A DNA stretch of 64,000 nucleotides from Saprospiraceae bacterium (GTDB lineage: Bacteria > Bacteroidota > Bacteroidia > Chitinophagales > Saprospiraceae). Below the pieces are notes generated by a model. That model did no database searches. It saw nothing but the letters and a program-made list of their open reading frames with translations, and was not told the DNA's origin. Below, one piece after another: positions 51,436-60,600 of the stretch. The number at the start of each line of letters is the position of its first letter. Positions within the stretch are counted from its first letter, which is position 1. A program made the translations under genes and the position numbers. The stretch lies in NCBI GenBank assembly GCA_016720635.1, contig JADKKF010000002.1, positions 565,542 through 629,541 on the forward strand, in the 5' to 3' direction.

Positions 51436-51539
51436 GATGGCCATTTGGTCCTTTGAGTCTTGAATGTATTTAGATAGATGGTTCAATTCACGAAGTGAGA
51501 GGATAGCTATGATCTTCAAAAAATTATACAAATAAAATA

Positions 51540-51577
51540 GCGGTTGGCTTGAGTACCTTTAGCCAATCGCTTTTTTT
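51540..51577. terminator. Terminator between the RRM and hydrolase genes
   Basis: GCGGTTGGCT (51540-51549) and AGCCAATCGC (51561-51570) pair over 10 bases with one G-T, followed by seven T. Best fit is plus-strand termination of the RRM mRNA. Confidence 0.85.
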
Positions 51578-52589
51578 ATTTTTTACCCTTATTGAGAAAT
51601 GATATGAGCCCCTTAAAATAAGTCTGCTGGTCGTCATACATACACATATGACTGCCATCTGGACAAAGGAGATATTCTCCCTTTGGAAATTCTTTTGACA
51701 TCCATTCCATATATTTTGGGTCCATGGTATCGTGTGAAGCTCCAATGACCAACGTGGGTACTTGAATGTCCTTTAAAAATTGGGATTTATCCCAATTCGT
51801 AAGTTTTCCAGATATACCAAACTCGCTAGGGCCTTGCATGGTCACATATAGCGAATTGTTTATTTGATCAAATGATCTGGTCATGGGATTGGGCCATTTC
51901 TCAATAGGAATTCGACAAATGTGTTTTGCATAAAAATGAGGCATTAGGAGCTCCATGTATTTTGGATTTTTAAAGTCATTTGCCTTTTCTAAGCTTCGAA
52001 TTGTATCCAGTACTTTAGGGTCAAACTGTTTTGCCAATACATTTTGGGCATATTTACCATATTCAGGACAACTGGCCATCATATTAGAAATGATGAGACC
52101 TTTGAGGTTTTTTTGGTATTTAGTAGCATATTCCATGGCTAAGATACCTCCCCAAGAATGACCCAAAAGATAGAAATTATCCTTGTTTAAGCCCAGTGAT
52201 ATCCTTACTTGCTCTACTTCTTCAACATATCTCGCTAAATCCCACAGAGAGGTGTCTTTTGGATTTTCTGATCTTCCACAACCTAGTTGGTCAGAATATA
52301 TCATCTCTATATCTTCAGTGGGTAGAAAACTCTCAAAGCATTCAAAATACTCATGAGTACAACCAGGGCCTCCTGCCAATAGCAATATTTTCACCTTAGG
52401 GTTATTGCCTATTCGTTTAGTCCATATATTAAATTTGCCTTTTGCAGTCTCGATAGGGATTATCTTCGTGCCTCCTACTTGAATTTCGTTGGGGTTTTGG
52501 GCTAGTTGTTCTTTTTTTGACAAATTAAAACATCCCACATTGAAACCAAGAATTAAAATAAGGAAAAGGGTTAATTCTTTTGAAATCAT
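51576..52589 (-). CDS. Proline iminopeptidase-like alpha/beta hydrolase lipoprotein
   Basis: 337 residues. Signal with lipobox (ILILGFNVGCFNLSK). Alpha/beta-hydrolase core: ILLLAGGPGCTHEYFECF (the oxyanion GGPG motif of S33 peptidases), nucleophile LGHSWGGILAMEYA, Asp in GASHDTMDPKYM and His in DGSHMCMYDD. Most likely releases N-terminal Pro or a related residue from peptides; lipid-anchored in the periplasm. Overlaps the upstream small gene by 4 bases. Confidence 0.9.
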   Translation of the reverse strand: MISKELTLFLILILGFNVGCFNLSKKEQLAQNPNEIQVGGTKIIPIETAKGKFNIWTKRIGNNPKVKILLLAGGPGCTHEYFECFESFLPTEDIEMIYSDQLGCGRSENPKDTSLWDLARYVEEVEQVRISLGLNKDNFYLLGHSWGGILAMEYATKYQKNLKGLIISNMMASCPEYGKYAQNVLAKQFDPKVLDTIRSLEKANDFKNPKYMELLMPHFYAKHICRIPIEKWPNPMTRSFDQINNSLYVTMQGPSEFGISGKLTNWDKSQFLKDIQVPTLVIGASHDTMDPKYMEWMSKEFPKGEYLLCPDGSHMCMYDDQQTYFKGLISFLNKGKK

Positions 52590-52894
52590 GATGGATCTGT
52601 TGTGGGTGAAAGGAATAATTGTGATTGTAAAAACTTAACCTTTTTGGCGTTATCGCATTTGGCAATAAAATCTTGACTTTCAGCAATTTCAAGCAAGATA
52701 TTTATCCTACTTTCCGTATCAGAAAATTTATTTAAAACAACAACTTTTTTGTCTAAGACCAAGCAATATCCACCCTGGAAATTACCTTTTTCATACCTTA
52801 CCTTATATCCGAAGTCCTCAAAAATATCCTCAAGTTTTTTGAGCTTATGGACGGTATAAACCAATTTATGCGTACTTTTATCTTCTGAATCCAT
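52586..52894 (-). CDS. Small conserved hypothetical protein
   Basis: About 102 residues from the ATG at 52894 (an earlier ATG at 52918 is in frame but lies upstream of the promoter box). Content: a helix with VYTVHKLKKLEDIFEDFGYKVRYEKGNFQGGYCLVLDKKVVVLNKF and INILLEIAESQDF, an alpha/beta pattern seen in small uncharacterised Bacteroidota proteins next to nucleic-acid or metabolic genes. First gene of the pair with the hydrolase. Confidence 0.68.
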   Translation of the reverse strand: MDSEDKSTHKLVYTVHKLKKLEDIFEDFGYKVRYEKGNFQGGYCLVLDKKVVVLNKFSDTESRINILLEIAESQDFIAKCDNAKKVKFLQSQLFLSPTTDPS

Positions 52895-52898
52895 AGAC

Positions 52899-52906
52899 CA
52901 AATATA
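52899..52906 (-). promoter_or_regulatory. -7 box four bases before the small hypothetical gene
   Basis: TATATTTG on the minus strand, then four bases and the ATG at 52894; predicts a leaderless transcript. Confidence 0.48.
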
Positions 52907-52936
52907 AATTATTACCATGATATAAAAGAAATTACT

Positions 52937-53551
52937 ATGAAATATTTGTTGATGTTATTGTTATGTTGTGGTGTCAACCTGCTTGGAGCTCAGACATTTA
53001 GAGGGAGTTTGATATTGGGATTTAATGCTTCACAGATTGATGGAGACTATACCGCAGGATATAACAAATTGGGGCTACTCGCAGGGGTAGGAGGAGGCTT
53101 TGACTTTGCTAAAAAATGGGCTTTTAATGTTGAATTGTTGTATAACCAGAAAGGAAGTCAAAATAAATTTATCAAAGGAGCTCCAGAGCTTTTTTTTAAT
53201 ATCAAAACGGATTATATTGATATGCCGGTTTATATTTCATTCAAAGATTGGTATGATGATGAGCAAGAAAGATATAAATTCAGTTTTAATGCGGGACTTT
53301 CTTACGGAAGACTTTTTTCATTTAAAACCTCTGTATCTGAATGGGCTTATATCGAAGAATTTTTGAACAAGCAAGATATAAGTTATCTGGTGGGATGTAC
53401 CTATTCGTGGTCTAAAAAATGGTCAGCCTCAGCCCGTTATACGAGGTCTATATCAAAGCTTTACTCAAATGATGGAGATGCACTCGTTTGGCCAAATATC
53501 AATTCTCTGATAGGGTATATGATATCATTTAATGTTGCCTACCAGATATAA
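52937..53551 (+). CDS. Outer-membrane beta-barrel protein (PorT-like)
   Basis: 204 residues. Signal peptide (KYLLMLLLCCGVNLLGAQ), then alternating amphipathic strands: RGSLILGFNASQIDGDYTAGYNKLGLLAGVGGGF (the family's N-terminal strand and GDxxxGY turn), WAFNVELLYNQKGSQNK, DYIDMPVYISFK, KFSFNAGLSYGRLF, and a final strand IGYMISFNVAYQI. Size fits an eight- to ten-stranded barrel. PorT-like barrels are common in T9SS-bearing bacteria. Confidence 0.85.
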   Translation: MKYLLMLLLCCGVNLLGAQTFRGSLILGFNASQIDGDYTAGYNKLGLLAGVGGGFDFAKKWAFNVELLYNQKGSQNKFIKGAPELFFNIKTDYIDMPVYISFKDWYDDEQERYKFSFNAGLSYGRLFSFKTSVSEWAYIEEFLNKQDISYLVGCTYSWSKKWSASARYTRSISKLYSNDGDALVWPNINSLIGYMISFNVAYQI

Positions 53552-53633
53552 AATATTTATCACTCTTCGTTAAGATTTTAAATAGGAATTTGTTTTATAA
53601 CAATATAAACTATTGAGGTATCTTTATAGTACT

Positions 53634-56600
53634 ATGAAGAACTTAAAGGGCGGGTTTATGGTCCTTTTTATTGCCATTTTTTGTCATGTACAGTTGATGG
53701 CCCAGTGTTCTTTTGATATACCAACCCCTATTGTGGATCAAGATACCACCCGATTGGTATTAAATGTTACGGGTGCAGACGTCAATAATCTGAGCACATT
53801 TGGGCAAGGAGTATGTGGGGTGGAATTGGACTTTCGCCATGATTTTGTAGGGCATTTGACGATAGAGCTTATTTCTCCTTTTGGGCAGTCGATATTCTTG
53901 ATTTCTGAACCAGCTATGGCGGGTTTTACAAGTTTTACTAGGTGGCGAGTTAGATTTATTCCATGCAATGATTTTGCCAATCCAGATCCAGGTTTTTTAC
54001 CTAGATGGTCAAACAATCAATCTTGGGGTATTTTAGGAAACTTTACAGGTACATACTTTCCTCAATTGGGGTGTTTGGAAGATTTTAATACAGGTCCAGT
54101 AAATGGTCGATGGACCCTTAGAATAGTTGATAATGGACAGTTTTATACAGGAAATCTATTAGCCTGGAGGATTCAATTTTGCAATATTGCAGGTATTCAG
54201 TGTGCACCTTGTGCAGCCAATGCACCTGATATTACAGCTAGTGATATTTCTATGTGCCAAGGAAATGCTGGTTTGAATTTTACTCCGCAAGGACAATACA
54301 ATGGTGCCCTGCCTGATAGCAATTTATACAAAACAGAATGGATGCTCCTTAGACATGATACAATACTAAGACTCTATAATGATATTCAACTTTCACCCTT
54401 TCCTACAGGCTTGTATGAAGTGTGTTCTTTTTCATACCAAAAAAATGATAGCATACAAATACATGCAACGTTGCCAGGTACGACAAAATCTTCGTGGATA
54501 ATCAATCTAAACAGCAGTTTTGCCCAATTTTGTGGTAAAATCGGAGATAAATGCCAAACAATTAAAATTTTACCAAATAGCACCTGGAAGAATATCGACA
54601 CGATTCTATGCCAAGGCGATACGCTAAGATTGGGTGTAACGGATATTTTTAATCCAGGCAATTATTCCCTTAATTTTCAGAATATTTATGGATGTGACAG
54701 CCTAGTCAACTTAACCGTACAATCGATCGACGTCGATATCAGTTTGCCAGAAACAGATACCCTTTACTGTCATCAAATCAAGGTAATCAGCCCTATGTGG
54801 AGCTCGATTAATCCTTTGGATTCGATCCATTTTGATTGGATAAATCTACAAACTGGTCAAATTTTGGCGACTGGCCCTGACTTGTCCGTAAGTCAATTTG
54901 GAAATTATACATTGCGAACTACTTCTTATAAATCAACCAAGACCTGTTTAAATTTTGATACCATAATTATCCACAAGCATCCTGTGTTGAACACTACTAA
55001 TGCGATTCTGAATATATCAAATTGTGTACTTTGTGTTGGCCAAGAATCCACCATCACCTTGAATTTTTTGGATCCTAAATTGCCGTATAGTTGGAATTTT
55101 GCCGCTGATGGTTTGAATATCACTAATTTGAATGATTCGACCCTATTGATCAAAGGTCAAGTGCCTGGAGTTGATACGATTTTAGTTACCATTTTTGATG
55201 AATGTCATGATATGAGTATCAGCCAGATGAGCACTATTGTAAATACACAAATTGGGATCATAAATGCTTTTCCCGACACATTAAAAATTTGTGGCTTGGA
55301 GGGCTTTTTGGCATCAAATGACCCTAGTCCTGGAATATGGAGTGTGCTTGGCGCAAGTAAAGATATAACGATTGTAAATACAGCGGATCCAAATTCAGCT
55401 ATTCTGGCGAGCTTTCCTGGTGTTTTTAGGTTAAAAAGACAATTCGACACAGGGATTTGTATGGGCTCAGATACGCTGTCAGTAGTATTTAATGTACCTC
55501 CAGCTTTAGCTTTAATAGTTCCAACCAATGTTTTATGCCGCGGAGATGAAGTTTGGTATGGATTTAACGTCCCAGTTGGTACGATGGATGTCACAGTAAA
55601 TTTTAATAACGGAAATCAAAATTTGACCCAAATAATTTCTGACACACGGTCGGATACAATCAGGTTTATGAACAATACGGATACGCTGATTTTGGATAAT
55701 ATTTGTTATCGAAGTAAAATGTATCCAAACTGCCCTACCCAATGTTCAATCATAAACTTTAATTATTCTTTTGTTGATGAAAACCAATGGTCGCTAGACA
55801 ATACATTGAAAATTTGTAACGATACTTCGAGATCAGATGGCAGATTGAAGCTTGAGAATTTGATTTTACAGGGAGATAGACAAGGCACATGGTTGGATGC
55901 ATTAGGCAATTCACTGAGTGACCAGACTTCTTGGGATTGTAATGATTGTTTAGCAGGAGTTTATAAGCTTAGATTTAGTCCATCGATAGCTAATTGTTTA
56001 GACGATCTAACGGTCAGCGTATTGGTTGAATCGTGTGTTTGCTCACCATTGCTCAATAGAGATTCCCTAGCCTTTTGCTATTCTTCTCGAAATATTGATA
56101 TTTCAAGCGCACCTAGCAACATAAGTTCGATTGACTCCATCAATATACTGGGAGACGGGAGCGATTATTTGATGCCAATGGGGATAAAAGGCCAATTTTC
56201 TATAATTCAAAACTTAGATGCATCGGTTTTGCTGGAAATAATATCAAATGATAGCATAGGACGATGCTACCTCAAGGATACCATAAAGGTCAAAATATAC
56301 GCTTTTAATGACGCTGGAGCTGATATTAGTCTTTCTTACTGTGCTGATTTTGATGAACTGATAAATTTGCCAGGGTTAAATAGAGGTCAAAGTTCCCAAG
56401 GAAAATGGTATTCCTATCCAAAGGGTGATTTGATCGTTGGGGTAAATGATACATTGATTTTGATAAATTATAAATCTGCGGATAGCCTTCAAGGATATCA
56501 ATATATCACAAGTAAAAATGAGCTCTGTGAAGGCGATTCGGCGATTGTTTTTCTTACACCAAAGCCTAGCCCCAAGGTAAATATTGGCGATAGTTTGTTG

Positions 56601-57593
56601 ATTGATTGTGCAGGCACGAATATTACCATTTCGGATGGAAATGCATATAATTCTCAAAATTATTATGGATGGTATTTGAATGGATTTTTTTATGCGGATA
56701 ATACAAATTATATAGTTACTAATATTCCTGGGCGATATGAATTGGATGTAAAAAATTCATTTGATTGTTGGGGAGGAGATGGGGTAGAAGTAGTGAAACA
56801 ACCGAATTCTATAATTAATATTGATTTTGAAAAAATAAATCCAACTTGCAGTTACAACGATGATGGAATGCTCGTTATAAAGAATGTGGATGGACAATTT
56901 CCACCATTTGACATGTTTCTAGACTCAAATTCATTTATTGGCACTGTTTTTGATATAAAATCAGGCAGTCATTCACTTCATATAATCGATTCAAAAGGTT
57001 GTACCCAAGATACCATCTTGGAGTATGTCAATCCCCCTGCTTTAGTCTTAGAACTGGGGCAAAATCGGACCCTTATCAATTCCCAAAGTGTTACCTTGAC
57101 TCCAATAAAGCTTGACTCGACAGGCATTGATTATTATTGGTTGAATAGCGATTTTAACAGGTTGTGTGGAGTTAATTGTACTTCAATAACGGCATTTATC
57201 GAGTCTGATACCATTTTTTATTATGAATTGAAGGATAGTAAAGGATGTATAGTGGTAGATTCAATTTTTATAAAAGTAGTTAAAAACAAAAATTCAAGTG
57301 AAGTCGTTGTACCCAATATATTTTCTCCCAATGGGGATCATATCAATGACGAACTGGATGTTTATTTTAATGAAGATGTGGCTTCGATACAGTCTATGTT
57401 TATTTTCGATAGATGGGGAAGCCAATTGTGGAGTCAAAAAAATATAGGAGAACCTAGTCAATTAATAAAGTGGGATGGAAAAACCTTATCGGGGAAGCAA
57501 CTTAATATTGGGGTTTATGTTCTTATGGTTTCGTACAAAACCAAACAAGGAATTCAAAAGACTTATGTTAAAGATATTACCTTGGTTTATTGA
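53634..57593 (+). CDS. Large T9SS type B surface protein with P-domain-like N-terminus
   Basis: 1319 residues from the ATG at 53634; the upstream TTG at 53613 is in frame but the ATG places the signal peptide (GFMVLFIAIFCHVQLMAQ) properly. N-terminal ~180 residues resemble the proprotein-convertase P domain (GVCGVELDFRHDFVGHLTIELISPFGQS, TGPVNGRWTLRIVDN). The middle holds Ig/PKD-like segments rich in D-T-L-x-L and Cys. The last ~90 residues (VVVPNIFSPNGDHINDELDVYFNED, FDRWGSQLW, IKWDGKTLSGKQL) are the gliding-type T9SS C-terminal domain. Likely cell-surface adhesin or sheath component. Confidence 0.9.
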   Translation: MKNLKGGFMVLFIAIFCHVQLMAQCSFDIPTPIVDQDTTRLVLNVTGADVNNLSTFGQGVCGVELDFRHDFVGHLTIELISPFGQSIFLISEPAMAGFTSFTRWRVRFIPCNDFANPDPGFLPRWSNNQSWGILGNFTGTYFPQLGCLEDFNTGPVNGRWTLRIVDNGQFYTGNLLAWRIQFCNIAGIQCAPCAANAPDITASDISMCQGNAGLNFTPQGQYNGALPDSNLYKTEWMLLRHDTILRLYNDIQLSPFPTGLYEVCSFSYQKNDSIQIHATLPGTTKSSWIINLNSSFAQFCGKIGDKCQTIKILPNSTWKNIDTILCQGDTLRLGVTDIFNPGNYSLNFQNIYGCDSLVNLTVQSIDVDISLPETDTLYCHQIKVISPMWSSINPLDSIHFDWINLQTGQILATGPDLSVSQFGNYTLRTTSYKSTKTCLNFDTIIIHKHPVLNTTNAILNISNCVLCVGQESTITLNFLDPKLPYSWNFAADGLNITNLNDSTLLIKGQVPGVDTILVTIFDECHDMSISQMSTIVNTQIGIINAFPDTLKICGLEGFLASNDPSPGIWSVLGASKDITIVNTADPNSAILASFPGVFRLKRQFDTGICMGSDTLSVVFNVPPALALIVPTNVLCRGDEVWYGFNVPVGTMDVTVNFNNGNQNLTQIISDTRSDTIRFMNNTDTLILDNICYRSKMYPNCPTQCSIINFNYSFVDENQWSLDNTLKICNDTSRSDGRLKLENLILQGDRQGTWLDALGNSLSDQTSWDCNDCLAGVYKLRFSPSIANCLDDLTVSVLVESCVCSPLLNRDSLAFCYSSRNIDISSAPSNISSIDSINILGDGSDYLMPMGIKGQFSIIQNLDASVLLEIISNDSIGRCYLKDTIKVKIYAFNDAGADISLSYCADFDELINLPGLNRGQSSQGKWYSYPKGDLIVGVNDTLILINYKSADSLQGYQYITSKNELCEGDSAIVFLTPKPSPKVNIGDSLLIDCAGTNITISDGNAYNSQNYYGWYLNGFFYADNTNYIVTNIPGRYELDVKNSFDCWGGDGVEVVKQPNSIINIDFEKINPTCSYNDDGMLVIKNVDGQFPPFDMFLDSNSFIGTVFDIKSGSHSLHIIDSKGCTQDTILEYVNPPALVLELGQNRTLINSQSVTLTPIKLDSTGIDYYWLNSDFNRLCGVNCTSITAFIESDTIFYYELKDSKGCIVVDSIFIKVVKNKNSSEVVVPNIFSPNGDHINDELDVYFNEDVASIQSMFIFDRWGSQLWSQKNIGEPSQLIKWDGKTLSGKQLNIGVYVLMVSYKTKQGIQKTYVKDITLVY

Positions 57594-57668
57594 TTTGACA
57601 TTTATTACATATAATATTTAATATTTATATAATTTAAAATTAATTTTACACAAAATTTTGATAAAAAA

Positions 57669-60600
57669 GTGGGTTATATTTTAAGAAATTTAATATATAT
57701 TTTGGTGTTCTTGGCCTCTTTCGATGCTCAACATTTGAGGGCTCAATGCACCTTTAATAAAGTAAAGCCCATCTACGAAAATGGCTTTTTTGGTGTAAAA
57801 TCAATAGTAAGTGGTGCAACAAATAATATACTTGGAAGCAATGGGCAAGGTGTTTGTAAGGTTAACTTGCATTTTCAACACGAATTGGTAGGAGATTTGA
57901 GGATTAGGCTGATTTCACCTTCAGGACAAAGTGTTATTTTAGTCGGACCTCCAGTATTGGCATCTGTAACCACGGGTACGGATTGGAATATCGGTTTCGT
58001 TCGTTGTGCTGCTGCTGCCAATCCAGATTTGAGTTTTAACCCAACTTGGAAAAGTAATAGTCTTTGGGGACAAAATAAGAACTACACAGGAACTTATCAC
58101 CCACCTTCAGGCCAGTGTTTAGAGAATTTTAATACGGGAACTGTAAACGGTGTTTGGGAATTAGAAATATTGGATAATTATGCTTTAAGTGCTGGAGAAT
58201 TGCTTGGATTTAGTATTGAATTTTGTGACAATTCAGGAATTTCATGTAATTCATGTGAAGCTTCCTCAGGGGCTATTCCAGCTTCATTTACTGAAACTTG
58301 TGCAGGTGATCCCGCTTTGAATCTGAATCTTTCACCGACCTATAGAGAGCCAAATCCTAATGCAGGTATTTTTGGGTATAAATTCATAATTACCGATGGT
58401 GCAGGTATCATAGTAAGCGTTGCTAATACAGCTGATTTAAGAAATTTTAGTGCGGGGCTTTATAAGATTTATGGATTTTCTTATGCGTTAAGCGACGCTG
58501 GTCAACTGCCTGTACCCAATGGCGTGTTGACTATAGGTGCTTTTAGTCAGAGATTTTCTGGTTCAAATCCTAGCATGTGTGGAGATTTAACGGAAGGATA
58601 TGAATCTATTTTAATTCGAGGGTCAACTGCTGCTAACCCAGTTATTGCTCGCGATACCATATGCAAAGGTGAGGTTTTAACCATAAATGGACAAAATCTA
58701 TCCACGACAGGCAATTTTGTACTAAATCTTAAGACCAGCAATAATTGTGATTCAGTTGTTTCGTTAGATCTTGTTGTGTTAGACATGGTTGCTAACGTGG
58801 CTACTCCCAATTTGGTAACTTGTGCTAATAATATTGTGAGTATAAATGGAGCTGGATCTACTGGTGGTAATGCAAGTACTTATAGATGGGAGACTGTCAA
58901 TGGCTTTTTTCAAGGAAATGTTAGTGGTCCCATCTTTGGTAATCCTATCAATGTGGAAGGCATCGGAACCTATTCGGTAACTGTTACTTTGGCGGGATGC
59001 ACCACTACTACAAGTATTACGGTTTTAGCGGATAATTCACTGCCTACAGTTATTGGATCAGATAGAAATTTTGATTGTATAAATCCTAATAATATTACCC
59101 TTTCTGTTTCTACCAATGCGACTAACCCTAGTTTTGCCTGGACTGGCCCAGGGCTAATAACAAATCCAAATTCCGCCAATCCCATAGTGAGTTCAGTTGG
59201 TACTTATACATTGAGGGTAACCAGTATGGGTTGTACTATATCTAAGAAATTTATTGTTAGTCAGGACCTGGCTCAACCTACGATTTCAATATTGACCAAT
59301 CCCTATAAATGCGAGTCAGATACAGTAAAATTGGATATAAATTCTAATATTGGAAATCTAAGTTATAATTGGCAAGGCCCAAATGGTTTTGTTAGTAATA
59401 TAAAAAATCCAATTAATATTGGTCCAGGTATTTATAAAGTGACAATCACAGCGGCCAATGGTTGTACCAATGACGCACAAGTCAATTATACGCCAACGCT
59501 TCCGCTTCCGAATCTAACCATAAATGGACGAAATATTGATTGTGCTGAAGCGTCAATTGATATAACAGCCTCATCACTGACGCCTAGTGTAACATACGCT
59601 TGGTACAGTATGGGCAGCTTTATTTCCTCCAATTCAATTTTGACCAATATTACTAACCCTGGATCATTTGTTTGCATAGTCAATGACCTAAATAATTGTA
59701 AAAAGGTGGATACTTTTAGGGTGAGTATGGATACTATAAGGCCATCATTGATGGTTACTGGAGGCTTAATCGCCTGCAATCAAGATTCGATCCGGATATT
59801 TGCCAATTATAGTCCTATCAACAGTACTATTTTCTGGTCAGGAAATAATTATGGCGAGTCTGGGGCATCTGCAGATTTTTTTGAAAAAGGTTCTTATACT
59901 GTGACAGCCATAGCCCAAAATGGATGTGCTATTTCGTCCAATATTTCAATTGATTTTGCGCCGAATAAACCAATCTTAACACTTAATCCAGATACTATCA
60001 CCTGCCTGAAGCCCAATGTAACTTTAAATCCAACCAGCAATATGCCAATGGTGACCTGGGCATGGACGGGTCCTTTGAACCAAGTCTATAATGTACAAAA
60101 TCCCGTTGTTAATTCACCTGGAACCTATCGATTAAAAGCTACTGCCATTAATGGATGTCATTCGGTAATTAATACTGAAATATCAAAGGATATCGGGTTG
60201 CCTTATATCAGGATTTCATTTGATTCCATTACTTGTTCTAAAGATTCAGCCTTATTAAGGATAGATACCCTAGAGGCAAATGCCTATTTTAGGTGGAATC
60301 TTTTAAATGGGGATTCGCTGAAAGTGAAACAATTTTATACGAAAATTGGTGGGAACTATAGTTTAAATCTCATAGGTCGAAATGGATGTTTGGTAGATAC
60401 AACTCTTGCGATATTTGTGGACACCCTTAGTCCATTTGCCAATATCACCAGCTCAGGAGTTGGATGCCTTAATACCCCCTCAAGGATAAATTTATCAACA
60501 AATATTCCAGTAAAAGCTTATAATTGGTCCAATAGTTTGGGCTATAATTCGAATTTACAAAACCCAACTGATATCTTAGCGATTGGGGATTATAATATCA

